From Acinetobacter pullicarnis (GTDB lineage Bacteria > Pseudomonadota > Gammaproteobacteria > Pseudomonadales > Moraxellaceae): 64,000 nucleotides of DNA. Position numbers and translations under genes: made by a program. This document shows, one piece after another, positions 28,480 through 38,068 of the stretch. The notes beneath the pieces were generated by a model, which had not been told where the DNA came from, searched no databases, and saw nothing but the letters and a program-made list of their open reading frames with translations. Position 1 is the stretch's first letter. Each line of letters starts with the position of its first letter. The stretch is from positions 2,046,001 through 2,110,000 of the forward strand of contig NZ_VCMZ01000001.1 in assembly GCF_006352475.1 (NCBI RefSeq), given 5' to 3'.

Positions 28480-28523
28480 TTGGGTTCGGGTCAGTGGCTG
28501 CATTTGTCCCGACCTGAACTCAA
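28480..28523. repeat. stem-loop between the LLM oxidoreductase and purT
   Basis: TTGGGTTCGGGTC (28480-28492) pairs over all 13 positions with GACCTGAACTCAA (28511-28523), with two G-U pairs. It lacks a T-run, so it may be a processed 3' end structure or a leader structure for purT. Confidence 0.5.
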
Positions 28524-28611
28524 TTGCTGAATAAATCGCATATTTTATTTCAATCAAGCCTGAACAGCACGACGAGTTCTGCTATGCTAAATGCCTGCAT
28601 AACCAGCATGG

Positions 28612-29829
28612 ATGAGTCGCATGAGCGTAACACTTGGCACCCCACTTCAATCTTCTGCATATAAAGTTTTACTCCTTGGGTCTGGAGAATTGGGTAAAGA
28701 GGTGGTGATTTCTTTACAACGATTGGGCGTAGAAGTCCATGCCGCAGACCGCTACTCAAATGCGCCTGCCATGCAAGTTGCCCACTTTTCTTATACCATT
28801 GATATGACTGATCCAGTGGCCTTACAGCAGCTGATTGAAAGCATTCAACCTCATTTAATCGTTCCAGAAATTGAAGCCATTGCTACAGATGTGCTGATTG
28901 ACATTGAAAGTAAAAATATCGCCAAAGTCATTCCTTCTGCTAAAGCCGTGAGCTTGACCATGAATCGTGAAGGTATTCGTGTCCTTGCAGCGGAAGAACT
29001 GGGCCTACCCACTTCGGCCTATCGCTTTGCAAATTCGCTTGAAAGCTTTAGAGCAGCCTGTGACGACATTGGTTATCCTAACTTTGTAAAACCAGTGATG
29101 TCCTCGTCTGGCAAAGGTCAGTCACGCGTTAAAGCCTTTGAAGAAGTCGATGCTGCGTGGGAATACGCACAAACCGGTGGCCGTGTACAAAACTGTACCG
29201 TTATCGTTGAAGCACAAATTGACTTTGACTTTGAAATTACCTTATTGACTGTACGCGCTCAAAATCCAGAAACAGGTGAAATTGAAACCCATTTCTGCGA
29301 TCCAATTGGGCACCGCCAAGACGCGGGTGATTATGTCGAAAGTTGGCAGCCTCAAGCCATGAGCCCAATCGCACTGGAAGAAGCCAAACGTATTGCCGAC
29401 AAAGTCACCAAAGCGTTAGGTGGCTGTGGTGTATTCGGGGTTGAACTGTTTATTAAAGCCGACAAAGTTTGGTTTAGTGAAGTATCGCCACGCCCACACG
29501 ATACAGGCTTAGTCACGTTGGCCTCACAGTTCCAAAGTGAATTTGAATTACATGCGCGTGCGATTCTTGGTCTTAGCGTCAATACCACTCGACATAGCCA
29601 AGCTGCCAGTGCAGTGATTTATGCGGGTGTTGATGCGAACGATTTAAGTTATTCCAATTTAAACCTTGCCTTACAACATCCAGATACTGACTTGCGTTTA
29701 TTTGGTAAGCCAGAAGGCTTTAAACGCCGTCGTATGGGCGTCGCGACTGCACGTGCAGAAACTACCGATCAAGCACGCCAATTGGCACAAGCTGCTGCCG
29801 ATCAAGTCGTCGTTAGCCACCATAAATAA
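28612..29829 (+). CDS. purT: formate-dependent phosphoribosylglycinamide formyltransferase
   Basis: A 405-residue ATP-grasp enzyme that formylates glycinamide ribonucleotide using formate and ATP, the folate-free third step of purine synthesis. It shows the N-terminal [30 protein letters not shown], the ATP-binding [13 protein letters not shown] (about 163-175) and [11 protein letters not shown] with [14 protein letters not shown] near residue 300. Length is normal. An alternative ATG lies three codons downstream. It is 21 bp from glnD on the same strand, suggesting co-transcription of purine and nitrogen functions. Confidence 0.94.
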   Translation: MSRMSVTLGTPLQSSAYKVLLLGSGELGKEVVISLQRLGVEVHAADRYSNAPAMQVAHFSYTIDMTDPVALQQLIESIQPHLIVPEIEAIATDVLIDIESKNIAKVIPSAKAVSLTMNREGIRVLAAEELGLPTSAYRFANSLESFRAACDDIGYPNFVKPVMSSSGKGQSRVKAFEEVDAAWEYAQTGGRVQNCTVIVEAQIDFDFEITLLTVRAQNPETGEIETHFCDPIGHRQDAGDYVESWQPQAMSPIALEEAKRIADKVTKALGGCGVFGVELFIKADKVWFSEVSPRPHDTGLVTLASQFQSEFELHARAILGLSVNTTRHSQAASAVIYAGVDANDLSYSNLNLALQHPDTDLRLFGKPEGFKRRRMGVATARAETTDQARQLAQAAADQVVVSHHK

Positions 29830-29850
29830 TACAACACTGGGGACTTTAAA

Positions 29851-32517
29851 ATGATCAAGACCGCGCCTTTGTTAGAGAACGTTGATCACGCGAATGATAT
29901 TCAAGCGATTAATCAATGGCGTCAAACCGTCGAAATGCAATTAGATCAGTACTATGCCATCGGTCATCCGATACGGGATATTCTCCGTGCACGCGCATGC
30001 TCGATTGATGAAGCTTTGCATTTTCTCTGGACACATGTTGGTCTTGATCAAACCCCATTGAGTTTATTTGCGGTGGGCGGCTACGGTCGCCGCGAAATGT
30101 TGCCCTGTTCCGATGTTGATACCATGATTTTGTCTGAACAGGATTTAAGTGCAGATCAAGAATCCATGGTCAGCACTTTTATATCGTTGTTGTGGGATGT
30201 CGGGCATTTAAAGCCGGGAATCAGTGTTCGCACCATTAAAACCTGTTTCGAACAAGCCGCGGCAGATTTAACCATTGCCACCACGCTGATCGAAGCGCGC
30301 CTGATTTGTGGTAATCCACAATTGGCCAAATGGCCGCGACGTATCGTTTCGCAAACGTGGACAGATAAAACCTTCTATGATGCCAAAGTACAAGAACAAG
30401 CTGATCGTCATGCTCAACATAATAATACTGAAAGCAATTTAGAACCTGATATTAAAAATGCGCCTGGTGGTATTCGAGACATTAATCAGATTGGTTGGAT
30501 CGCGAAACGTCATTTTCGGGTCAATCGTATTTATGACTTGGTGCATTTGGGCTTTATCTCTGAGTTTGAACTGGGCGTACTGGAAGAGTCAGAAAGCTTC
30601 TTATGGGAAATTCGCGACCATTTACACCGTTTAACCAATCGTGATGAAAATAGACTGCTGTTTGATTACCAACGTGAGATCGCTGCAAAGTTTGGTTATG
30701 TTAAACAAGATGATCAGCACCCAAACTATCCGATTGAACAGTTTATGCGGCGTTATTATCGGACAGCACAACAAGTTTCGACTTTAAATGAAATGTTGCT
30801 GGCCTACTTTAATGAATCGGTGATTACCCCACGCCTTCCCAATTATGAGCGCCAAATTGAACACGTCAACGAACACTTTAAATTGGTGGATGGCAAACTT
30901 GCAGTACAACACCACAAGATTTTCTCTGAAAAACCCAGTGCCATTTTGGAAATCTTTTATATTCTGGCCAATCGCCCAGATGTAAAAGGGATTCGTGCAC
31001 GTACCTTACGTTTGTTAATTTTAGCGGCTAAACGCATCGATCAAAATTATCGTGCCAATCCCGTTCATCAAGCGTTGTTTATGTCGATTATTCGATCGCA
31101 GCATCGTCTCTATGAAACCATGTTGGCCATGAAGCGCTATGGGGTTTTGGGCAATTATATTCCAGCCTTTGGCCAAATTATGGGCTTGATGCAATATGAT
31201 TTATTCCATATTTATACGGTTGATGCACATACGCTGCTGCTCATTCGCAACCTCAATCGTTTTAAAGAACCAGAATTTGCCAAAGACTTCCCGGTCGTCA
31301 GTTCGGTATTTCAACGTTTATTACGCCGTGACATTGTCATGTTAGCTGCGCTTTTCCATGATATTGCCAAAGGTCGTGGTGGGGACCACAGCGAACTGGG
31401 CGCTATGGACGCAATCGAATTTTGTCGCATGCATGGCTTTAGTGAACGTGAATGTAATCTGGTGGCCTGGTTAATTCAAAATCATTTATTCATGTCATTA
31501 ACAGCACAGAAAAAAGATATTTCTGATCCAGACGTCGTGATGAATTTTGCAGAAAAACTCGGAGATATGGAGCATCTAAATTATCTCTATACCCTTACGG
31601 TTGCTGATATTAATGCCACCAATCCCAAGCTTTGGAATACCTGGCGTTCATCATTGATGCGTCAACTGTTTATTCAAGCCCGTGATGTGATTCGGATTGG
31701 GCTCGATCGCCCAGTCGATTATCAGATGCATATTGAAGAAAATAAATTTACTGCCAGTGAACTGTTGGTCAAAGACTTTTCACTCGATCAAGTCGAAAAA
31801 GTTTGGCAAGAACTGGGCGATGAATACTTCCTCAAAGAGTCTGCCGATGAAATCGCGTGGCATACCCGCGCAATTTTACAACATGGTGATAATCCGGAAC
31901 CCTTGGTGATGATTCGTGGACATCGTCGAGCTGCGCAAGATGCGGTACAAATCTTTATTTATACCCAAGACCAACCCAATTTATTTGCAACCACCGTGAC
32001 TGTGCTTGATCGAATGAACCTCGATGTGCAAGATGCGCGGATTATTACGGCAGAAAAAGCCTTTAGTTTAGATACCTATATGGTACTCGACCGTTTTGGT
32101 ACCCTACTCGCAGACCCTGAACGTGAGCAAATGCTTAAAGATGCGTTGATTCACGCCTTAAGCACACCAGAGCAATACCCCGGTTTATTACAACGTCGTA
32201 TACCACGGATCCTCCGCCATTTTGATATTGAAAATACTGTCGATATCACCTTAAATGGTGCCTTACTGCAAAATATGGTGGAAATTTCAACCCTCGATCA
32301 TCCGGGATTATTGGCCAAAATTGGCGGGTTATTTATGATGCAAGGTTTAGATATTCATTCTGCTCGCATTGCCACACTTGGCGAACGGGCTGAAGATATT
32401 TTCTTTGTCACCAAAAAAGATGCTGTGCCGATGAGTGCCGAAGAATCACAACTTTTTGCCGAACAGCTCAAGGCGGCATTGGATGAAGCGTCGCATCAAA
32501 TTGCGCATTCACACTAA
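29851..32517 (+). CDS. glnD: bifunctional uridylyltransferase/uridylyl-removing enzyme
   Basis: An 888-residue nitrogen sensor that uridylylates PII proteins when glutamine is low and removes UMP when it is high. The nucleotidyltransferase site is [15 protein letters not shown] (GG at 76-77, Asp 88 and 90). The PII-UTase linker follows, then the HD hydrolase domain ([18 protein letters not shown] near residue 505), then two ACT domains at about 705-785 and 810-885 that bind glutamine. All parts are intact and of normal length. It starts 21 bp after purT with GGGGA upstream. Confidence 0.95.
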   Translation: MIKTAPLLENVDHANDIQAINQWRQTVEMQLDQYYAIGHPIRDILRARACSIDEALHFLWTHVGLDQTPLSLFAVGGYGRREMLPCSDVDTMILSEQDLSADQESMVSTFISLLWDVGHLKPGISVRTIKTCFEQAAADLTIATTLIEARLICGNPQLAKWPRRIVSQTWTDKTFYDAKVQEQADRHAQHNNTESNLEPDIKNAPGGIRDINQIGWIAKRHFRVNRIYDLVHLGFISEFELGVLEESESFLWEIRDHLHRLTNRDENRLLFDYQREIAAKFGYVKQDDQHPNYPIEQFMRRYYRTAQQVSTLNEMLLAYFNESVITPRLPNYERQIEHVNEHFKLVDGKLAVQHHKIFSEKPSAILEIFYILANRPDVKGIRARTLRLLILAAKRIDQNYRANPVHQALFMSIIRSQHRLYETMLAMKRYGVLGNYIPAFGQIMGLMQYDLFHIYTVDAHTLLLIRNLNRFKEPEFAKDFPVVSSVFQRLLRRDIVMLAALFHDIAKGRGGDHSELGAMDAIEFCRMHGFSERECNLVAWLIQNHLFMSLTAQKKDISDPDVVMNFAEKLGDMEHLNYLYTLTVADINATNPKLWNTWRSSLMRQLFIQARDVIRIGLDRPVDYQMHIEENKFTASELLVKDFSLDQVEKVWQELGDEYFLKESADEIAWHTRAILQHGDNPEPLVMIRGHRRAAQDAVQIFIYTQDQPNLFATTVTVLDRMNLDVQDARIITAEKAFSLDTYMVLDRFGTLLADPEREQMLKDALIHALSTPEQYPGLLQRRIPRILRHFDIENTVDITLNGALLQNMVEISTLDHPGLLAKIGGLFMMQGLDIHSARIATLGERAEDIFFVTKKDAVPMSAEESQLFAEQLKAALDEASHQIAHSH

Positions 32518-32587
32518 GTAACTTATATACTCAACTGCTTATTTATATTTAGTTTCCTATTCACTTGCTTTATTTGGTAAATGTTTC

Positions 32588-33757
32588 ATGAACTCAAGCC
32601 TAGACTTATTACATCCTTATCCATTTGAAAAACTGAATCAACTTTTTAAGGATGTAAAGCCTGCAGACCTGCTTTTAATTCCCTTATCCATTGGTGAACC
32701 TAAGCATCCTGCGCCAGAATTTGTTAAACAGGCGATTCAAGAAAACTTCCAACATCTATCAACCTATCCAAACAGCAAAGGCCTGCTGGGACTAAGACAA
32801 AGCATTGCAGCATGGTTGACGCAACGTTTCCATTTAAATCAAATTGATGCGGAAGAACAAATCTTACCTGTGACCGGTACTCGTGAAGGCATTTTCTCTT
32901 TTGTACAAGCACTGATTAATCGTGATGACGCGCCTTATGTGGTGATGCCAAATCCGTTTTATCAAATTTATGAAGGTGCAGCCTTGCTTGCTGGTGCAAC
33001 GCCGTATTTTGTGAATTGTACGGAAGAAAATAACTATCTCGGTGATTTTGATGCAGTGCCTGCTGCCGTTTGGGAAAAAACCGCTTTGGTCTTTGTTTGC
33101 ACCCCAGGCAACCCGACTGGCGCAGTGCTGTCTAAAGCCCAGTTTAAAAAACTCATTGCATTGTCTGACCAATATGACTTTGTGATTGCATCAGATGAGT
33201 GCTACTCGGAACTTTGGTTCGATCAAGCCCCATTTGGCTTACTTGAAGTTTGCGCAGAAATGGGCCGTGACGATTATAAAAACTGTATCGTATTCCACTC
33301 TTTATCGAAACGTTCAAACTTACCGGGGATGCGTTCTGGTTTTGTGGCCGGTGATGCAAACCTACTCAAGCCTTATTTGAAATTCCGCACCTATCACGGT
33401 GCTGCCATGCCAGTTCAACACCAACTGGCTTCTATTGCCGCATGGAATGATGAAGCACACGTTGAAGAAAACCGTCAACAATATCGTGCTAAATTTGCGC
33501 TTTTCCAAGCAGAATTGGGTCATCTACTACCACTTAAAAAGCCTGATGCGGGTTTTTATTACTGGCTCAAAGTGGATCATGATGAAAAATTTGCCAAGAT
33601 GTTAATGGAAAAGGCGCATATTAAAGTGCTTCCGGGGCGCTATTTATCGCGTGATACCGCACAAGGCAATCCGGGTGAAAACCACGTACGTTTAGCCTTA
33701 GTTGCAGACATGACACAATGCGAACAAGTGGTTGAACGCTTAAAAGCCATTTTGTAA
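32588..33757 (+). CDS. dapC: succinyldiaminopimelate transaminase
   Basis: A 389-residue class I PLP aminotransferase with the DapC-type start (LLHPYPFEKLNQLFKDVKP) and IGEPKHPAPEFVKQAI. The PLP lysine is in FHSLSKRSNLPGMRSGF (near residue 240), and FVCTPGNPTGAVLS and RLALV near the end are conserved. It makes N-succinyl-LL-diaminopimelate in lysine and peptidoglycan synthesis. The glnD-dapC order is common in beta- and gammaproteobacteria. An 11-bp stem follows (33782-33815), probably its terminator, before the CRISPR leader. Confidence 0.92.
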   Translation: MNSSLDLLHPYPFEKLNQLFKDVKPADLLLIPLSIGEPKHPAPEFVKQAIQENFQHLSTYPNSKGLLGLRQSIAAWLTQRFHLNQIDAEEQILPVTGTREGIFSFVQALINRDDAPYVVMPNPFYQIYEGAALLAGATPYFVNCTEENNYLGDFDAVPAAVWEKTALVFVCTPGNPTGAVLSKAQFKKLIALSDQYDFVIASDECYSELWFDQAPFGLLEVCAEMGRDDYKNCIVFHSLSKRSNLPGMRSGFVAGDANLLKPYLKFRTYHGAAMPVQHQLASIAAWNDEAHVEENRQQYRAKFALFQAELGHLLPLKKPDAGFYYWLKVDHDEKFAKMLMEKAHIKVLPGRYLSRDTAQGNPGENHVRLALVADMTQCEQVVERLKAIL

Positions 33758-33781
33758 TGCCGCAATAAAAATATGGCGACT

Positions 33782-33818
33782 GTTGATTCATGTCCTATTT
33801 TGAACATGAATCAACTTT
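33782..33818 (+). terminator. probable terminator after dapC
   Basis: GTTGATTCATG (33782-33792) pairs perfectly with CATGAATCAAC (33805-33815), followed only by TTT. It lies 25 bp after the dapC stop, so it probably ends that transcript and insulates the CRISPR leader. Confidence 0.55.
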
Positions 33819-33831
33819 GACAAACATTAAC

Positions 33832-33968
33832 TTTTACCCCAATATTTAATGACTCTTTAACAACTCAATGAAATCAATAACTTATGGTATCGCTCAAAAA
33901 CTTGGGGTAAAACCTATTTTTCAGGGTTAAACCATTGTTATTATTTGATTTATGGTTTAAATTCTATA
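33832..33968 (+). promoter_or_regulatory. CRISPR leader with IHF site and two inverted repeats
   Basis: The AT-rich stretch directly before the first repeat has three elements. TTTTACCCCAA (33832-33842) and TTGGGGTAAAA (33902-33912) are a perfect 11-bp inverted repeat. Near its middle, AATCAATAACTTA (33872-33884) fits the IHF consensus WATCAANNNNTTR at every position. Closer in, TTAAACCAT (33927-33935) and ATGGTTTAA (33952-33960) form a second inverted repeat ending 8 bp before repeat 1. IHF-dependent leaders are known for type I-F and I-E adaptation. The layout fixes the leader on the left and array transcription on the plus strand. Confidence 0.7.
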
Positions 33969-34539
33969 GTTCACTGCCACATAGGCAGCTTAGAAAAACG
34001 TATTATATAGCTTACAGCCGATTATATTGTTCACTGCCACATAGGCAGCTTAGAAATATATGGAAGGCTTTGAAAGTATTGCATCCGAGTTCACTGCCAC
34101 ATAGGCAGCTTAGAAAGTATATAGTCATCAAATGCATTGTAAAGAAATGTTCACTGCCACATAGGCAGCTTAGAAAAAGATCGTTATCGCGGTAGACTCT
34201 GACTTTATGTTCACTGCCACATAGGCAGCTTAGAAATAAAATAAAGGTAGTATGGAGTCCACTTGCAGGTTCACTGCCACATAGGCAGCTTAGAAAACAT
34301 AAAGCCCACAGAACCCGCGCCGTGGTGCTGTTCACTGCCACATAGGCAGCTTAGAAAAAGTAATGGGTTATCTACTGTATTGAATTTCATGTTCACTGCC
34401 ACATAGGCAGCTTAGAAAAACTCCAATGTTTGACTTGAATGTCACAGTATGTTCACTGCCACATAGGCAGCTTAGAAATAATAATAGTGATTGTAATGCA
34501 TCCAATTGTTCGTTCACTGCCACATAGGCAGCTTAGAAA
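33969..34539 (+). CRISPR. CRISPR array, type I-F-like repeat, 10 repeats and 9 spacers
   Basis: Ten identical 28-bp repeats start at 33969, 34029, 34089, 34149, 34209, 34269, 34330, 34391, 34451 and 34512. Each begins GTTCACTGCC, has the hairpin CTGCC-ACATA-GGCAG and ends CTTAGAAA, the form processed by Cas6f (Csy4) in type I-F systems. The nine spacers are 32 bp (six) or 33 bp (three), as usual for I-F. No repeat, including the leader-distal one, is degenerate. No cas gene occurs in the window, so interference would depend on Cas proteins encoded elsewhere. None of the spacers shows an evident match inside this window. Confidence 0.97.
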
Positions 34540-34610
34540 ACTGTAATCTCGTAAACGCTTTATCTTTTCTTATAAAATGCGTATCTTGTTGGAAATTTAA
34601 GGGGTGCATC

Positions 34611-34937
34611 ATGAAGAAAGTATTGTTATTGGCGGTCGTGATCGGACTGGTGGGCTGTGGTAAATCCAAAACTGAAAAACTAGAAACCAAAATAAAATTA
34701 CTCACTGCCGAGCAGCAAAAATATCAAGAGATTCAAGAGAAACTCGCTCCACAATGTGATCAAGCCACACAACTTTATCAAGCAGCACTTAAAGCGCAAA
34801 AGCCTGATGCAACTGAATTGAAAGAGTCTAGTCGTGATATTTGTCTCGCAACCATTGCTGCCAAAAACAAAGTACTTGAAATACAAAACACCATCACAGA
34901 AAGTAAAATAAAAATTGCAGCGCTGGGCAAGTCATAA
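34611..34937 (+). CDS. small lipoprotein with coiled-coil region
   Basis: A 108-residue protein with a lipoprotein signal (MKKVLLLAVVIGLVGC, lipobox LVGC, lipidated Cys16). The rest is largely helical and charged (KTEKLETKIKLLTAEQQKYQ, then a C-terminal KVLEIQNTITESKIKIAAL), consistent with coiled coil. Two further Cys (in PQCDQ and DICLA) could pair in the periplasm. AAGGGG lies 8 bases before the ATG. It begins 71 bp after the last CRISPR repeat. I know of no function; the residue after Cys is Gly, which does not signal inner-membrane retention, so outer-membrane placement is expected. Confidence 0.75.
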   Translation: MKKVLLLAVVIGLVGCGKSKTEKLETKIKLLTAEQQKYQEIQEKLAPQCDQATQLYQAALKAQKPDATELKESSRDICLATIAAKNKVLEIQNTITESKIKIAALGKS

Positions 34938-34975
34938 TCAACTTATCATGATTACGGCTACACATCATTTTGGTA

Positions 34976-34996
34976 TTCCACCGCAGAGCAGTGGAA
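34976..34996. terminator. short stem-loop between convergent genes
   Basis: TTCCAC (34976-34981) and GTGGAA (34991-34996) pair around a 9-base loop between the convergent lipoprotein and LysE genes. There is no T-run, so terminator function is weakly supported. Confidence 0.3.
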
Positions 34997-35026
34997 CCCG
35001 TGGTCACCTATTTACAGCTTTAATGA

Positions 35027-35683
35027 TTACATCGAAAAATCAAAAATTAATTTAAAGGCCAATAAGATTAAAATCACACCCATGACCATTTCAAAAATCT
35101 TTTTCTTGTTTAAGAACATTTGACGAATATGTTGAGTGGTAAACAGCACCGCAACCAACATAAACCAAGAGGCATTGACCATACACATCCATAAGCCATA
35201 ACCAAATTGGATCGCCATTGGAGTTTGGGGTGAAACGATGGTGGTAAAAATACCCAGGAAGAAAATCGTGGCCTTGGGATTGGTCGCGTTGGTAATAAAG
35301 CCTTTTAAGAAGGCTTGTTTCAATGAAGACTGCGGAACAACCACAGCATTTTCAGCAGCCAACTCAGCCACTTCTGCCGTCTCTGATTGCTGCACTAAAT
35401 TACTGCGAATCAGCTGATAACCTAAATAAATTAAATATAAAGCCGCAATAATTTTAACGCTGTTAAATACCCAAACATTGGTTTTAATCAGTAAGCCAAA
35501 GCCTAAAATGGTATATAACACGTGTACTGAGATACCTGCCCCAATACCAAGCGCAGTTACGATGCCCATTTTACGTCCATGCGAAACGCTTTGCTGAATC
35601 ACTACCGCAAAATCAGGTCCAGGTGCAACCACTGCTAAAAAGTGGACCAACGCTAAAATAAGAAATTCGTGTAAATAAAGCAC
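35027..35683 (-). CDS. LysE/RhtB family amino-acid exporter
   Basis: A 218-residue inner-membrane protein with about six hydrophobic segments. The start LVHFLAVVAPGPDFAVVIQQSVSHGRKMG carries the PGPD signature of the LysE/RhtB exporters, and GFITNATNPKATIFFLG is the second conserved stretch. It probably exports an amino acid such as homoserine, threonine or leucine; substrate is not readable. Translation seems to begin at GTG with GGGG 7 bases upstream. It is downstream of, and on the same strand as, an MFS exporter gene. Confidence 0.88.
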   Translation of the reverse strand: MLYLHEFLILALVHFLAVVAPGPDFAVVIQQSVSHGRKMGIVTALGIGAGISVHVLYTILGFGLLIKTNVWVFNSVKIIAALYLIYLGYQLIRSNLVQQSETAEVAELAAENAVVVPQSSLKQAFLKGFITNATNPKATIFFLGIFTTIVSPQTPMAIQFGYGLWMCMVNASWFMLVAVLFTTQHIRQMFLNKKKIFEMVMGVILILLAFKLIFDFSM

Positions 35684-35776
35684 TTAGGCCCCAGTCCTTA
35701 GGTTTGAGTTGCATAATGTAGGAGATTTTGCTGTGAAGATCAAAATATAAATCCATTTTCCTTATATTTTTCACCG

Positions 35777-37189
35777 CTAAGGATTTAATAAATACTGTGC
35801 TTTCAGAATACGGATGAATAGATAACATGCAATAACAACAACGACGACATTAAAACCCAAACTCAGCGCAAAGGCTTTTTCCAATTTGATTAACGTTTCT
35901 AATTCAGCAAAATGTTTGAGGCTCAATTGAAAAATACTCCCAACGACAGCAGCACCTAAAGCAGCCCCGACCTGTTGTAAGGTCGCGGTTAGACCTGAAG
36001 CCATACCAATCAACTTTAAATCAACGGTTGCGAGTACCAAATTCAACATCGGGGTCATTAACATGCCTTGGCTAAAGCCAACCAAGAACATCAACGGTAT
36101 AAATATCCAGATTGGTTGCACCATCGCCCACTGCCCCACCAATAACATTAAAATCAGATAGGACATGGCATAGCAAATCGCTCCGAGCAATAATACGCGA
36201 TTGCCAAAGCGTTGTTGCCAGCGCGGTGTTAAAAATGAAGCTACGACAAAGCCAATACTGGCTGGCATAAATAATAAACCAGACTGAAAGGCACTTAATT
36301 CTAAACCACGTTGAAATAACATGGTCATCATAAAAGGAAAGGCACTCGAGGTCGCATAAATACACAATACGATCAGTATGCCCAGTACAAAGCTTTTATT
36401 TTTAAATAAACCGACGGCTAATAAAGGTGTTTTTCCTTGTTGCTGATGGCGAATTTCATATTTGATAAACCCGCTTATAAATAATAATCCAAGTATTAAT
36501 ACCGCTGAACTGAGCCAAGTCCAACCCCAGATGGGCATCATCAGTATCGGGATTAAACTTAAACTAATTCCGATACTCGATAACACAACCCCAAAGCCAT
36601 CAAGGCTAATTTTTTCAGCAGATTTCTGACTGTTTAAATATTTAGACCAATACAATGCCAAGCCGCCAATTGGCAAATTAATCAAAAAAATACTGCGCCA
36701 ACTCAAGCCAAATAAGTCCAGTTCAATCAGTAGACCACCCACAACTTGCCCTGCAATCGCGGCTAAGCCTAAACTCATACCGAGAAAGGCAAAGGCAGTC
36801 TTGGCCTGTTGTGGATTAAAGTTATAGCGAATACTGGCATACACTTGTGGGAACAATAATGCCGCTGCCAGCCCTTGTAACAGTCTGGCAAGAATTAAAG
36901 CATTGCTGCTAAGCGCAATAGCACAGCCCAATGATGCAAGCATAAAACATAGCATCCCAATTCGATACAATGACTTCGGCCCATGAATATCACCAAGACG
37001 TCCCCCTGTAATGAGTAACAACCCAAAACCAAGTTCATAAATCACAATAATCAAAGTTAATGCGGTAAAGCTGCTATTAAAGCTATTTTCAATACTCACC
37101 AAAGCGACATTTACCACAAATAAATCAAAGATCGTAACGAATCCTGCGAGCATCAGCACCATCAGTGCATAGCGTTGTTGTCTGTTCAT
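35777..37189 (-). CDS. DHA2-type MFS multidrug exporter
   Basis: A 470-residue carrier with about 14 transmembrane segments. FDLFVVNVALVSIENSF (first helix, motif D1-type), GRLGDIHGPKSLYRIGM (loop 2-3) and VGGLLIELDLFGLSWRSIFLINLPIGGLAL (motif C region and WRSIFLINLP) are typical of the EmrB/QacA group. It is divergent from an XRE-type regulator gene and probably controlled by it. The ATG at 37189 (MNRQQRYAL) is chosen; a GTG at 37216 in frame is possible but neither has a strong ribosome site. The substrate is unknown. Confidence 0.85.
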   Translation of the reverse strand: MNRQQRYALMVLMLAGFVTIFDLFVVNVALVSIENSFNSSFTALTLIIVIYELGFGLLLITGGRLGDIHGPKSLYRIGMLCFMLASLGCAIALSSNALILARLLQGLAAALLFPQVYASIRYNFNPQQAKTAFAFLGMSLGLAAIAGQVVGGLLIELDLFGLSWRSIFLINLPIGGLALYWSKYLNSQKSAEKISLDGFGVVLSSIGISLSLIPILMMPIWGWTWLSSAVLILGLLFISGFIKYEIRHQQQGKTPLLAVGLFKNKSFVLGILIVLCIYATSSAFPFMMTMLFQRGLELSAFQSGLLFMPASIGFVVASFLTPRWQQRFGNRVLLLGAICYAMSYLILMLLVGQWAMVQPIWIFIPLMFLVGFSQGMLMTPMLNLVLATVDLKLIGMASGLTATLQQVGAALGAAVVGSIFQLSLKHFAELETLIKLEKAFALSLGFNVVVVVIACYLFIRILKAQYLLNP

Positions 37190-37235
37190 AAGCGGATTAA
37201 TAGCAAGAAAAATCACACTTTAACCAGACGCTTAA

Positions 37236-37266
37236 ACTGGTACAATTTAAGCACTTATACTGGTAC
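37236..37266. promoter_or_regulatory. candidate operator between the MFS gene and the XRE regulator
   Basis: ACTGGTAC occurs twice in direct orientation (37236-37243 and 37259-37266), 23 bp apart, in the 93-bp divergent promoter region. The first copy overlaps a TACAAT -10-like box. Binding by the adjacent regulator is inferred. Confidence 0.45.
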
Positions 37267-37282
37267 TAGAACTTATAGGCTT

Positions 37283-38068
37283 ATGCAACGACAACGTACT
37301 CGTCCAGAACTCGCAGATTTCCTTAGGCATAAACGTGAAAGCTTAAGTCCGACATCTGTCGGTTTACCGGCAACCAATAGACGCAGAACACCCGGTCTAC
37401 GCCGTGAAGAAGTGGCTGCTTTGGCAGGTGTCGGGCTGACTTGGTATACATGGCTAGAACAAGGTCGTGATATTGGCGTATCAAGTCAATTTTTAGATCG
37501 TTTGGCTAAGGTTTTTCAATTGAATCAAGCCGAACGGCGCCATTTATATTTACTTACCTCAATGCGGCACCCTTTGGAAACCGGCATCACTGAATACCAA
37601 GTTCCGGCCTCTATTCAGCGGATTATGGATGATTTACCTGCCGATTATTTATGCTATGTGTTGAATTTACATTGGGATGTTTTGGCCTTTAACAACAAAG
37701 CCGATCAGTACTTTGGCTTTTCCAGCACAACCGGACAAGCACGTAATTTTTTATGGCTTTTATTTACAGATGAACGTTATCAGCAACTGTTGCCAGACTG
37801 GAAAACCGAGGCCTATCAATTGCTTTCAAGTTTTCGCCGTGATTATGCCCTCAATAAACATGATCCCAATATTCAAGCGATGATCCGCGAGCTGACGCAA
37901 ATTTCAAGTGTATTTGAACAGATGTGGAATCGTCATGAAATCTATCAGCCTTGCAGTGGAATTCGACAGTTTGCGATTCAAGGGGTGGTACAACATTATC
38001 AATATAGTTCTTTGACCTTTGATTTAGATAAACATAATCGCCTGATTATCTATGCCCCACTGGCTTAA
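37283..38068 (+). CDS. XRE-type regulator with MmyB-like ligand domain
   Basis: A 261-residue regulator. Residues 1-75 form a Cro/C1 helix-turn-helix (FLRHKRESLSPTSVGLPATN, RRRTPGLRREEVAALAGVG, TWYTWLEQGRDI), the pattern of actinobacterial and proteobacterial regulators with the MmyB PAS-like ligand-binding domain, which fills residues 100-255. The ATG at 37283 has AGG upstream; longer in-frame sequence from 37175 overlaps the divergent MFS gene. It likely controls that exporter. Its stop overlaps convergently by four bases with the stop of the TetR gene. Confidence 0.85.
   Translation: MQRQRTRPELADFLRHKRESLSPTSVGLPATNRRRTPGLRREEVAALAGVGLTWYTWLEQGRDIGVSSQFLDRLAKVFQLNQAERRHLYLLTSMRHPLETGITEYQVPASIQRIMDDLPADYLCYVLNLHWDVLAFNNKADQYFGFSSTTGQARNFLWLLFTDERYQQLLPDWKTEAYQLLSSFRRDYALNKHDPNIQAMIRELTQISSVFEQMWNRHEIYQPCSGIRQFAIQGVVQHYQYSSLTFDLDKHNRLIIYAPLA

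Noticed and set aside
33935..34195. Open reading frame across the CRISPR repeats (plus strand), with a repeated peptide
   Set aside because: Repeats spaced at exactly 60 bp keep the frame open; the repeated peptide is only the translated CRISPR repeat and there is no ribosome site.
34012..34341. Open reading frame on the minus strand of the CRISPR array
   Set aside because: Same artefact of the 60-bp period; it has a repeated FLSCLCGSE peptide and no gene-like start.
37175..37282. Longer start for the XRE regulator
   Set aside because: The extension overlaps the divergent MFS gene start and lacks a ribosome site; the ATG at 37283 fits the family.
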